The notes beneath the pieces are model-generated. The model saw only the letters and a program-made list of their open reading frames with translations, was not told where the DNA came from and made no database searches. From Rhabdothermincola salaria (GTDB taxonomy: Bacteria > Actinomycetota > Acidimicrobiia > Acidimicrobiales > Acidimicrobilacustridaceae), in the NCBI RefSeq assembly GCF_021246445.1, contig NZ_JAJQXW010000004.1:1-64000 (forward strand): 64,000 nucleotides of DNA, read 5' to 3'. Shown in pieces: positions 50,588 to 58,203 of this stretch. Both the position numbers and the translations under genes were made by a program. Positions within the stretch are counted from its first letter, which is position 1; every line of letters starts with the position of its first letter.

Positions 50588-51825
50588 CGCTCCAGGGCCT
50601 TTCGGACACGTTCGTCGTAGCGGCGTCCCTCACCCGCATCTGCCCGCTCCGACGCAGCGAGCCGCAGGACATCTTCCCAGCGACGGGGGAGCGGCAAAGT
50701 CGCCGCTGCCGCTAGTGAGGCGGCAACGATCGCGTCCGCATCGTTCTCGAGCGCAGCTGCTGCGGTCCGCGTGGACGCGTGCCACCAGCGCAGCTGCTCC
50801 CGGCACGCCACAGGGCGGTTCCCAGGTCCTGCGAACTTGACGGCGAACGGGATGGCACCAGGCTCTGGAGCGTCGATCGGCAGACTCCAACCGCTTTCGG
50901 CTCGGCTGTAGACGACAGCGTCGGGAAGCGCGCGCCCGACCTGGGCGAGTCCGTAGGCGCCCGGCTCTACCGGAACGACGAACGGTCGCGGTCGCCCCGG
51001 CACCGGTCCGGGTACTGTGCCATTGAGATGGCCTGCGACAACCCGGGCTGGACCAAGGGCATCGCACCACACGTCGATGAGGCGGGCGCGATCGGGCTCG
51101 GCAATTCGTGCACCTTGCCCAGCGGTCCCGGCTACCAGGACTGACACGCCACCGGGCCGTACCGCTGCCGCATAGTCGGCGTTGGCCTCCCAGTCCAGGT
51201 CACCGTAGGCGTCTCGCAGCGTTGGGACCGCCACGACCAAGTCCGGGTCACGGACCGCGTCGTCGACACCACGAGCGGCCGAAGTCCGGTCCGGCGCGGC
51301 GAGGACACGCTTCGCGACCGCGCTCGCGCTGAGCCTGTCGGTGTCAATGAAGTGGTCGAACTCGGCAGGAGCGGTGGCAAGTTCGCGCAGCATGTTCGAG
51401 CGCAGGTCGAGCCGGGCGGGTAGATCGAGATCCTTGCGACCGCGAAGCCGTCTGGCTGTCACCCGCCGACTGGCCCATAGGCCGCACACCCTCCAGCCAG
51501 GTCGCGCAGACAGGGCGTTGGCTTCTTCCAAACTGGCAGTGTGTACCACGGGGGTGAGCCCGGCCTCCTCGAGACGCTCGATCTCGGCCCAGTCAATGGC
51601 GTAGGCATTTCCGTAGCGAGCGACCACCGAAAGCAGCTTTCCGGAGCGCTCCAGCTCGTCGAGCGCGGCGGCTTCGGTGCGTCGGTACCCTTCCATTCGC
51701 CCGGCGCCAGCTTTCAGCTTTCGAAAGTGCACGATCCGAGGATCCTCGGTAAGGATGGCGGTGACCGTGTCCTTCCCAGTGGCGGGCGGCCCATAGAGGA
51801 TCAAGCCCTTGGGTAGTGCGCTCAT
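50584..51825 (-). CDS. Guanylate-kinase-like P-loop domain fused to DapA-like barrel
   Basis: A 413-aa fusion. Residues 1-185: P-loop LILYGPPATGKDTVTAILTE and RIVHFRKLKAGAGRMEGYRR, then DWAEIERLEEAGLTPVVHTA, a guanylate-kinase-type layout. Residues about 205-400: AVPTLRDAYGDLDWEANADY, GVSVLVAGTAGQGARIAEPD and LGPARVVAGHLNG, which track the N-terminal strands of class I DapA/NAL aldolases (T-P-F-x-x-G-x-x-D; G-T-T-G-E-G). A Lys in IPFAVKFAGPG is a candidate Schiff base. The barrel seems shorter than the family norm. The ATG at 51825 overlaps the upstream kinase (ATGA). Confidence 0.65.
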   Translation of the reverse strand: MSALPKGLILYGPPATGKDTVTAILTEDPRIVHFRKLKAGAGRMEGYRRTEAAALDELERSGKLLSVVARYGNAYAIDWAEIERLEEAGLTPVVHTASLEEANALSARPGWRVCGLWASRRVTARRLRGRKDLDLPARLDLRSNMLRELATAPAEFDHFIDTDRLSASAVAKRVLAAPDRTSAARGVDDAVRDPDLVVAVPTLRDAYGDLDWEANADYAAAVRPGGVSVLVAGTAGQGARIAEPDRARLIDVWCDALGPARVVAGHLNGTVPGPVPGRPRPFVVPVEPGAYGLAQVGRALPDAVVYSRAESGWSLPIDAPEPGAIPFAVKFAGPGNRPVACREQLRWWHASTRTAAAALENDADAIVAASLAAAATLPLPRRWEDVLRLAASERADAGEGRRYDERVRKALER

Positions 51826-52412
51826 CGGACAAGCCCCCACGCCTGCAGAAGGCTGGCCGCATGGTCGACGATCGTCCCTTCGCCGTCGAGGGAGTTGTCG
51901 AACACGTCGTGCGGTCCTTCAGGTCGGAAGGAGAGGTCGATGGCGGCACGGTAGGCGTCCCAGTTGGCGAGTTTCCAGCGGTCCCGGCCGGCACCGCGAT
52001 GGGTGAGCCGTCGGCGCATCGTGTCGAGGTCCGCGTGGACCCATACCAGATGGACACTGATCCCATCGAGCTCTCTGCGATCATCCATCCAGTCGTAGAA
52101 ATCTGGATCGCGAAGCTCCCTAAGGAACGGTGCGGTGACCACCAAGCTGGCGCCGAGATCGAGGACCTCGTTCACCGTGTCGAGCAGGATCCGATACTCA
52201 AGGGGGCGAATCTTCTCCAGGTAGATGTCGGTCTGTCGGTCATCTGGGTCGCCGCAAAGTAGAGCGGCATGCTCCTCGACAAGTGGCCGGGTGAGCGTGT
52301 CCTTGTCAATGAGCGCCCATCTGGTGCGCGATGCCAAGACTTTCGCCAGTTCCGTCTTCCCCGACCCCGCGTAGCCTCCGACCAGTATCAGCGTCGTCGT
52401 CTCGTTCCTCAC
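51822..52412 (-). CDS. P-loop kinase (AAA_33/zeta-toxin-like)
   Basis: A 196-aa P-loop protein: Walker A GGYAGSGKTELAKVLAS, DKDTLTRPLVEEHAALLCGD, a lid-like region WVHADLDTMRRRLTHRGAGR and RDRWKLANWDAYRA. The layout fits small-molecule kinases of the AAA_33/gluconate or chloramphenicol phosphotransferase/zeta group. The GTG at 52412 is preceded by GGGAGCGGA. First gene of the four-gene operon. No antitoxin-like partner is present, arguing against a zeta toxin. Confidence 0.78.
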   Translation of the reverse strand: MRNETTTLILVGGYAGSGKTELAKVLASRTRWALIDKDTLTRPLVEEHAALLCGDPDDRQTDIYLEKIRPLEYRILLDTVNEVLDLGASLVVTAPFLRELRDPDFYDWMDDRRELDGISVHLVWVHADLDTMRRRLTHRGAGRDRWKLANWDAYRAAIDLSFRPEGPHDVFDNSLDGEGTIVDHAASLLQAWGLVR

Positions 52413-52518
52413 TCCGCTCCCTCACCAGCCTGCCAGCAAGTGACGGCACGTCTGCGTCAAACGGAAGCCCCGCATCGCCAGTTCAGTCCTCATGCTAGCC
52501 AACTGAATCGGGCAGCCT

Positions 52519-53274
52519 CTACTCCCCGGGAGGGGCCTCAATACGAAGGGACACTCGCTCACCGACCGACTCGACGTGCGGGGAACCTCCGGCGCTTCGC
52601 TGCAGAGATGGTGTGGAGTTGCCCCGCTTTGGTGGACACCTGATTCTGGGGGAGACCCTGGAGGAAGTCTCGGCCACTGGATCGGACACCGTGACGATCA
52701 GCCCGGCGGAAAGGTCGATCTCCTCCCCGAACCGTCCAGCGACCGCGTCCTCGACTGCGGCTTCCGCCGCGACCTCAGAATTCGAACGCAGATCACCGTC
52801 GGAGATCTCCCGGTCCTCCGAGGACGGGGAGTCACCCGAGAACTCACAGTCAACTGTTCGCCAGGACCCGTCCTCGTAGACGTAGGGTTCGAAACCGCCG
52901 CCGTCGTCGAACGGCTCGCCATCGAACAGAAACTCGATGGCGACCTCCCCGGTCGTTTCGGTCACCTCGCGAGTGAGGACCTCGCCGACCTCCGCCTCCG
53001 AGAGGTCAATACCGAAGCCCTCGGCCATCGCAAACGCCACCGTCATCTCTGCGTTGAAGTCCGCCCGCGAGAGGGAATCCCGGCACTCCTCGGTCAACCG
53101 CCCGTACAACACGCCGAAGTCTTGCGCGACAACTGCCGCGGCGACCTTCTCCCCTGCAGCCTGAAGACCAGCTCCGTCAGCCGACTCACCGCCGCCATCC
53201 CCTCCACCGCAGGCAGCCACCACGAGACCACCTGCCAACAGAGCTGCTGTCACCGCACGACGCGCCACCGCCAT
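52519..53274 (-). CDS. Lipoprotein with acidic mature domain
   Basis: A 251-aa lipoprotein. GCGAGGTGTG sets the ATG at 53274; signal peptide VARRAVTAALLAGGLVVAAC with lipobox VAACGGG. The mature part is acidic with one helical domain (EKVAAAVVAQDFGVLYGRLT; ADFNAEMTVAFAMAEGFGID) and a strand-rich portion (EVAIEFLFDGEPFDDGGGFE; SWRTVDCEFSGD) similar to NTF2/DUF4878-like lipoproteins. It is separated by 106 bp from the kinase operon downstream; association with that operon is uncertain. Confidence 0.75.
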   Translation of the reverse strand: MAVARRAVTAALLAGGLVVAACGGGDGGGESADGAGLQAAGEKVAAAVVAQDFGVLYGRLTEECRDSLSRADFNAEMTVAFAMAEGFGIDLSEAEVGEVLTREVTETTGEVAIEFLFDGEPFDDGGGFEPYVYEDGSWRTVDCEFSGDSPSSEDREISDGDLRSNSEVAAEAAVEDAVAGRFGEEIDLSAGLIVTVSDPVAETSSRVSPRIRCPPKRGNSTPSLQRSAGGSPHVESVGERVSLRIEAPPGE

Positions 53275-53411
53275 CACACCTCGCCTGGTGTCTCGACCTC
53301 TCGGGTCGCACATTGGTCTATCAGCCAACGTGCCAATTCGGGTCGTTCGTCGTTGGTGGTGCCCCCGTCGTTGGACACCGGATTCTCAAGGAATGGTCAG
53401 ATGACCCCGGG

Positions 53412-53974
53412 CTAGGTGTCGAGGGCTTCCAGGACGCCGTCCTCCCAGGCCCACACCTGGCAGGCAGTCGGGAAGGTCTCGACCTCGAGTGGCACCTCAC
53501 CGGGACGGTAGACCTCGATGAGGGTGCTGAGCAGGGAGTGGGCCGAGCGTGCGATGGCGTCAGCCCCGCCAACGTCTTGCCACCAGTGCCGGGCGATGTC
53601 GGGCTTGTCGTCCCAGTCGGGGGGCCGTAGGGAGGGGTCCTCAGCAAGGTTGGGGGCGTCCACCCGAGGCGGGCGAGGTGGTCGTGCTGCGCGTGGGTCA
53701 GCGCCCAGGGGGTACCGGTCAGGTAGGTGTTGGAGACCGCTTCGAGGTGCGCGCCGACCTCGGTGACGATGCACTGCACGAACACCTCGGGTCGCCCTAC
53801 GGGGGCGATGATCACCACCCACGCCCCGTCGGCCTGCAGCTGGCCGAGAAGCGCCTCCAGCCGGTCGAGGAGGTTCTCGCCGGACTCCTGGGCGCTGAGC
53901 GGGAACCGCCCTTGAAGTGGGCGCGGGCTGGGTAGCTCTCGGGGGTCGTCGAGCGGGGAAGCTGACGTGGCCAT
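53412..53974 (-). pseudogene. TY-Chap/YbjN-like gene with a frameshift
   Basis: GGAGGACACC sets an ATG at 53974. The first frame reads MATSASPLDDPRELPSP and then VGAHLEAVSNTYLTGTPWAL and LARLGWTPP. The homologous continuation (PDWDDKPDIARHWWQDV; HSLLSTLIEVYRPGEVPLEV; ending VLEALDT) is in another frame. One extra C in the CCCCC run at 53652-53656 would join them in phase (TPP then NLAEDPS). The product is homologous to 55316-55876, including GAHxEAV and LLSTLIxVY blocks. It is either a recent pseudogene or a sequencing error. A riboswitch-like leader lies directly upstream. Confidence 0.7.
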
Positions 53975-54010
53975 GGTGTCCTCCAAGGATGTTCGTGGGC
54001 ACCGAGGGCT

Positions 54011-54115
54011 GTGCCACCTTTGCCGATTACCCGACCAGCTCTTACCTCGGAGCACCGCTGGTGGACGGTTGCTGGGGTGCAGGCCGAGTACCTACAGGCG
54101 CACCCACTCGTTGAA
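54011..54115 (-). promoter_or_regulatory. SAM-clan-like riboswitch, copy 1
   Basis: Minus-strand leader of the frameshifted gene. Stem P2 gggtgc/gcaccc encloses a loop with ggtactcggcc. Next come agcaaccg, a P3 hairpin (accg/cggt) and ggtgctccgaggtaagagc, then ggcaaaggtgg. Loop ctcgg can pair with ccgag to form the pseudoknot. The g-c-a-a-c-c ... g-g-t-g-c motifs are those of SAM-I/SAM-IV riboswitches. P2 bases differ from copies 2 and 3 yet still pair. Confidence 0.65.
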
Positions 54116-54213
54116 GCGCCTGGTGCGAAACAGCCTCCGTAGCAACGCACGAGGCGTCCGAGGAACGCGGGCAAGGCTCCGACCAAGCGACCGGGGGGAT
54201 GCGCCGCTCACCG

Positions 54214-55152
54214 TCAGCGAAAGGCCGTCGAATCGAACTCGATGCGGGAGGAGATGCCGCTCGGTTCGATGTCGACCCAGCCCACTCCGTCTACCAGGCG
54301 GGGCATGCCGGCCGACGGCGGTTGCTCGATGAGACCGGCGGAGCCGAGGGCGCCGAAGAGCCCGTTGGCGTCCCAGCCGGGGGCGTTGTCGAGCACCCAC
54401 GCCATGGCGAAGCCTCGGGTGATCGGGATGAAGTGCAGGAAATGCACGACCGTTCTGGCCGTGTCCCCGTCGAAGCGCAGAGGGCGCCGGCCCGACCGGT
54501 TGGCCGGGTAGCCCGCCGGGCGGTTCACCAGGTAGCCGTTCTCGTCGGTCTCGTAGTGGCGGCCGCCGTCGGTGACCACGATGCGCTGGTGGGCTGGCGG
54601 TAGGTCGCTCTCTTCGACCGGCACCCCAGGGACGAGGGTGATCTCGCACTGGGGTGCGTCGAGGGTGAGGCCCGGCTCGACGTCGGCGCGCTCGGCGACC
54701 AGGGAGATGACCCGTGCCTCGGCCCCGGCGAGGGTCTCGAGCAGGCGGACGGCGACCCGGGCCTGCAGGATCGTCGCCGAGGAGCCCTCCAACTCCCCGA
54801 GCCAGTCGGCCGCGCTCTGGGGACCAACGACCTCGCACTCCCCGACCTGCAGCTCGATCTCGAAGCTGGAACCGGAGTCGTCGACGACCCAGCCGTCGGC
54901 TTCGACGTCGATGCCCTTCGCCCCGAGATGCAGGAGCCCAAGAGCGAACCTGACCATGTCTCTCGGGTCGTCGTCGAGGTGCACAAAGCTGCCTTCGCGG
55001 CGCTCCCACCCGTCCCGGTAGGTGCCGTCCTCGATGGGCTCGATCTTGGGGCTGAGCTTCACGAGCCGGTCGATCTGGGTGACGAGAGCATCGAGGTCGG
55101 TGACCTTCACCATGGCGCGGGCAGTGACGGAGTACGGGCTGGGGTTCGACAT
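54214..55152 (-). CDS. Unknown protein behind a divergent riboswitch-like leader
   Basis: A 312-aa cytosolic protein. GAGGAGGACACC precedes the ATG. It has a helical start (VTDLDALVTQIDRLVKLSPK), acidic central strands (GIDVEADGWVVDDSGSSFEI) and a C-terminal half with VVTDGGRHYETDENGYLVNR and ARTVVHFLHFIPITRGFAMA. No known family is recognised. It is flanked by TY-Chap-like genes that share the same type of leader RNA, so it is probably under the same ligand control. Confidence 0.72.
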   Translation of the reverse strand: MSNPSPYSVTARAMVKVTDLDALVTQIDRLVKLSPKIEPIEDGTYRDGWERREGSFVHLDDDPRDMVRFALGLLHLGAKGIDVEADGWVVDDSGSSFEIELQVGECEVVGPQSAADWLGELEGSSATILQARVAVRLLETLAGAEARVISLVAERADVEPGLTLDAPQCEITLVPGVPVEESDLPPAHQRIVVTDGGRHYETDENGYLVNRPAGYPANRSGRRPLRFDGDTARTVVHFLHFIPITRGFAMAWVLDNAPGWDANGLFGALGSAGLIEQPPSAGMPRLVDGVGWVDIEPSGISSRIEFDSTAFR

Positions 55153-55161
55153 GGTGTCCTC

Positions 55162-55248
55162 CTCATCGGTCCTGGCGGTGGCACCGTGCGCCGAGGCGTC
55201 GGTTGCCCGACCGTCACAGGGCCAGGCCCCTCAGGTCGTCAAGATGAG
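55162..55248 (-). promoter_or_regulatory. SAM-clan-like riboswitch, divergent copy 4
   Basis: Leader of the 54214-55152 gene. P1 ctcatc/gatgag closes the element and its 3' arm abuts GGAGG, so ligand-stabilised P1 could mask the ribosome site. P2 cgacc/ggtcg; loop ggcctggcc can pair with gccagg (pseudoknot); then ggcaaccg, a P3 hairpin (ccg-a-cgcc/ggcg-ca-cgg) and ggtgccacc. The architecture equals copies 1-3 while most bases differ. Confidence 0.5.
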
Positions 55249-55315
55249 ATGCAAAGCCAGCGCATGACTGCGTCGGATAGGTGCCGCACAGTCGCCGGCG
55301 GAGTGTGGGTGGGTG

Positions 55316-55876
55316 TCACTCGAGGCTGTCGATGTACCCGCCGAAGGGTTCGGTGGGGTCGTCCACCCACTCCCACTCCTGGCAGTCGGCGGGAAAGACG
55401 GTCACCGACACCGGTTCGTCGGCCGTGAGCCCGTACACGCCGATCAGCGTCGACAACAGCTGATCGGCGGTGGCATCGAGATGATGCGGGCCCGGCTCCT
55501 CGATCCACCAGTTCTCGGGTGCGCCGTCGTGTTCGTCGGGATCCAGGGGCGGCTGCCAGCCCCGCCGGGTGAGCTCGTCGATCTGGTCGCCGCTGAGCTC
55601 GAGACCTACGGGTTCGAGGTAGCGGTGGCCGACGGCTTCGACGTGGGCACCTACTGGGGTGAGCAGGGCCTGGGTGTAGTGGCGCTCTAGGAAGGTGCGC
55701 TCGAGGATCACGCAGTGCGAGCCGCGTCCCACGAGGTCGGCGAACTTGCGCACCAAGGCGCAACGGAAGGCGTCGACCCCGCCGCCCCCGCTGATGCTGA
55801 CGAGGAACGATTCGCTGACGGGAGCGCGCTGGTCGGCGTCGGCCTCGCCGAGGAAGCCGTGGGGGTCGGTGTGCAT
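55316..55876 (-). CDS. TY-Chap/YbjN-like protein
   Basis: A 186-aa cytosolic protein with the alternating helix/strand pattern of YbjN/TY-Chap (secretion-chaperone-like) folds: FRCALVRKFADLVGRGSHCV, TPVGAHVEAVGHRYLEPVGL, LSGDQIDELTRRGWQPPLDP, ATADQLLSTLIGVYGLTADE and VTVFPADCQEWEWVDD. The ATG at 55876 follows GAGAGGACCCTCG. It is a close relative of the frameshifted gene at 53412-53974 and the only intact copy of that pair. A riboswitch-like leader lies 28 bases upstream of its ATG. Confidence 0.72.
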   Translation of the reverse strand: MHTDPHGFLGEADADQRAPVSESFLVSISGGGGVDAFRCALVRKFADLVGRGSHCVILERTFLERHYTQALLTPVGAHVEAVGHRYLEPVGLELSGDQIDELTRRGWQPPLDPDEHDGAPENWWIEEPGPHHLDATADQLLSTLIGVYGLTADEPVSVTVFPADCQEWEWVDDPTEPFGGYIDSLE

Positions 55877-55903
55877 CGAGGGTCCTCTCTGGGACACCTC
55901 GGG

Positions 55904-56009
55904 TGTCCCACCTTTGCCGTGACAGGGGCCGGCTCTTCCCTCGGGGCACCGTTGGTGGACGGTTGCCGGGACGACAGGCCGAGTACCTCTCACGCCGTCC
56001 GCTCTTGAG
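55904..56009 (-). promoter_or_regulatory. SAM-clan-like riboswitch, copy 2
   Basis: Leader of the 55316-55876 gene. P2 ggacggc/gtcgtcc (with one G-U pair) encloses ggtactcggcc; then ccggcaaccgt, P3 accgt/acggt, ggtgccccgagggaagagc and ggcaaaggtggg. Loop ctcgg can pair with ccgag. After the element, gggacacc/ggtgtccc forms a hairpin just before the ribosome site, a possible expression platform. Upstream, cacccccttt and tagtgt resemble the promoter region of copy 3. Confidence 0.7.
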
Positions 56010-56148
56010 CCACCTCTCACACTACAAAGGGGGTGTGACACTTCCGCCGGACCGTGGCAGGAGGGTTCTGCTAGGCACCCGCGCCGCCGCGCCCCCGGCA
56101 TCACCCAGGCTTCGCACCACTCCTCGTAGTGCTGCAGGGCCTAGGAAG

Positions 56149-56850
56149 TCATGGCGACGGGGACTCGGCCACCTTTTCGAGATGCGCGTTCAGGACCCAC
56201 CACTCGATCGGCCATGGTTGCTCCCGGTCCAGATGCTGGTCTTCTCGGGGGTACCGGCCAGCGGAGACGATGACCCCGCGAAGGGACTTGCCCTGCGCCA
56301 TGTCGGTCTTGGCGAGGAGGTTGAGGTAGTCGATCACCTGCCCGACCGTGCCCGATGGGCTGCTCAGCTCGAACTCGACGACGACCAGGCCTGTCCACCG
56401 GCCAGCGGAGCCCCTCTCCTTGAGGAGCAGATCGATGCGCTGCTTGCGACCAGGAATGCTGAACTCGACCTGGGGACTGTCGCAGTGAACGAATGGCCCG
56501 GGTCGGCCTACCCGACTGAGGACCCAGCGCCGAAGGTCGTTCTCGCTGGGCACAAGAAGACCGACGTCGGCGAACGGCACTTTGGCGAACCGGACCCAGC
56601 AGTCTGGAGTCAGGGTCGGATCTGACAGCGGCCGATCGGTCTCGAGCCCGGCCGCTGCCGCTGCGCGCGCAAGCTCCTCACGGAGCTTGGGCGACATCAC
56701 CTTGTTGCCCCCTGCCCGAATGAGGCTCGACACCTTCCGCACGGTGCTGCATGAGCTGTCGGCCACGTCACCCCAGGGTTCTGGGAGCGATACCGCCAGG
56801 TCCTGCATGTAATCGACGAGGGACGGCCGAACTGGGGCGTCTTCGTTCAT
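56149..56850 (-). CDS. PD-(D/E)XK nuclease-like protein
   Basis: A 233-aa cytosolic protein. The C-terminal half has a restriction-nuclease-like core: Asp in PGRKQRIDLLLKERGS, strand WTGLVVVEFELSSPSG, then a helix GTVGQVIDYLNLLAKTDMAQ. NucS/DUF91-type nucleases share this order, but here the usual E-x-K reads E-F-E, so catalysis may be lost or altered. The start is uncertain: no clear ribosome site before ATG 56850 or 56874. It lies between riboswitch-controlled genes but has no such leader. Confidence 0.6.
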   Translation of the reverse strand: MNEDAPVRPSLVDYMQDLAVSLPEPWGDVADSSCSTVRKVSSLIRAGGNKVMSPKLREELARAAAAAGLETDRPLSDPTLTPDCWVRFAKVPFADVGLLVPSENDLRRWVLSRVGRPGPFVHCDSPQVEFSIPGRKQRIDLLLKERGSAGRWTGLVVVEFELSSPSGTVGQVIDYLNLLAKTDMAQGKSLRGVIVSAGRYPREDQHLDREQPWPIEWWVLNAHLEKVAESPSP

Positions 56851-56892
56851 GGGAGGGAGTCTAGGAATGGGCATCTGCAGGGATCAGCGAGG

Positions 56893-57237
56893 TCACCAGA
56901 TCGTCACGACGTCGATGCCCGGGACCTGGTGTCCGACCCACTCACCCAGAACCGTCTCCAACAGGTTCACGACTCCCTCCTCGGTGTCGACCCTGAAGAC
57001 ATAGTCAGACGTCGAGAGCACCACATCGACCGTGCTGACCTCGTCGTCCGCGTCGATGCCGAACTCGCGCCGCAGCTCGGGCGGCGGAGACCAGGCCGGC
57101 TCAAAGCTGTAGCCGTCCGACAGCCGGCCAACAGCCCACTCACGCAATGCGTCGACATCGTCGATGATGACGCCGATGTCGATTGTCAGCCGGCGTTCCG
57201 TGCCTGCCGACGCCTGTTCTTCGGAAATCTCTGTCAA
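56893..57237 (-). CDS. Small protein of unknown function
   Basis: A 114-aa acidic protein: DIGVIIDDVDALREWAVGRL, ELRREFGIDADDEVSTVDVV and VDTEEGVVNLLETVLGEWV. Codon character is good from about 57237 downwards and poor before. No ATG or GTG starts that part; a TTG at 57237 behind GGGAGTCAGG is the best candidate. The gene may form a unit with the nuclease-like gene 42 bp downstream. The 160 bp upstream (57238-57398) show nothing else. Confidence 0.5.
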   Translation of the reverse strand: MTEISEEQASAGTERRLTIDIGVIIDDVDALREWAVGRLSDGYSFEPAWSPPPELRREFGIDADDEVSTVDVVLSTSDYVFRVDTEEGVVNLLETVLGEWVGHQVPGIDVVTIW

Positions 57238-57398
57238 CCTGACTCCCAGGTTCCGGGGTTCACCACCACGCCAGCTGCTCGGACGCCAGAGCGGCGTTGC
57301 CGCTCGCCCTCGAGAAATCTGACCGTTCGCCCCTTCGTTTGATCCGCTGTACAGCCGCTCGAGCACCTTACGCAGCGAATAGTGAGGCCGCTTCGGAG

Positions 57399-58175
57399 CT
57401 AACCATGATGCCGGTCTGTCCACCCGCTGAGGTCGTGGTCCGTGGCGAGCTCGTCGTCCTCGAGCGGGCGCCACGATTCGTCCTCGATCCGGATGATGGG
57501 TGAACGGCCGGCGTTCTCGAAGCCGTTGCCGTGGATGGCAGCCAGTTCGACGAGCCGGACCGGCACGGGTTCGGCCTCGAGGTAGATCGTGCCCTCGAGC
57601 TCGGCCCAGGTGGTCCCGTCCGGGTAGAGAAGCTTGCCGACGTCAGGGCGGTCGACGATGCCGCTGGCGAACGAGAAGGCCCACTCCACCGGCACCTCGC
57701 CTGCCAGGCGGGCCATCACCTCTTCGGCGACGCCGTGCTCCCGGGTGCCATGCAACCGCAGCGCAGGCCGGGTCCGGCCGGGCGTGCGGACCAGCGCCAT
57801 CGACCATTCTGCGGTGCCCTCGCCCCGTCGTGTGCTCGGGTCGACGAGCGCTCGGGCGAGCACGACGGCTCGTCCGAGGTGGTCGTCGGCCACGACCACG
57901 ACGAGACCTCCGTTCACCTGCCCGGTGACGAACATGCCCATCCTCGACAGCCCGGATTGGGAGTGGGCGGCGAAGCCACGCTGTCCGCGCTCGAGCGCCA
58001 GCCAGCTCGTCGAGCACCATCGAGCGCCCTGAGTGAGGTCGGGATCCGGTCGGTAGGGCACACGATGTCCGTTAAACCGGACGTCACGTTGGCCGGGAGC
58101 GACGTAGCCGAGGACGGTGTTGCAGCCGAACACCCAGTCGACGTCGGGGACGGGCTGGGACTCGTGGGTGCGCAT
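57399..58175 (-). CDS. Unknown protein behind riboswitch-like leader copy 3
   Basis: A 258-aa cytosolic protein. GGAGGAGGACACCCG sets the ATG at 58175. Recognisable parts: VDWVFGCNTVLGYVAPGQRD, GMFVTGQVNGGLVVVVADDH, RALVDPSTRRGEGTAEWSMA, HGTREHGVAEEVMARLAGEV and FASGIVDRPDVGKLLYPDGT. I see no known domain; two strand-rich halves are likely. Its leader is nearly the same as that of the TY-Chap-like gene, so the unrelated products seem to belong to one regulon. Confidence 0.72.
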   Translation of the reverse strand: MRTHESQPVPDVDWVFGCNTVLGYVAPGQRDVRFNGHRVPYRPDPDLTQGARWCSTSWLALERGQRGFAAHSQSGLSRMGMFVTGQVNGGLVVVVADDHLGRAVVLARALVDPSTRRGEGTAEWSMALVRTPGRTRPALRLHGTREHGVAEEVMARLAGEVPVEWAFSFASGIVDRPDVGKLLYPDGTTWAELEGTIYLEAEPVPVRLVELAAIHGNGFENAGRSPIIRIEDESWRPLEDDELATDHDLSGWTDRHHG

Positions 58176-58203
58176 CGGGTGTCCTCCTCCGGGACACCGA
58201 CGA

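Noticed and set aside
51822-52412. Zeta-type toxin of a toxin-antitoxin pair
   Set aside because: The P-loop kinase is embedded in a four-gene metabolic-looking operon with no small antitoxin gene next to it.
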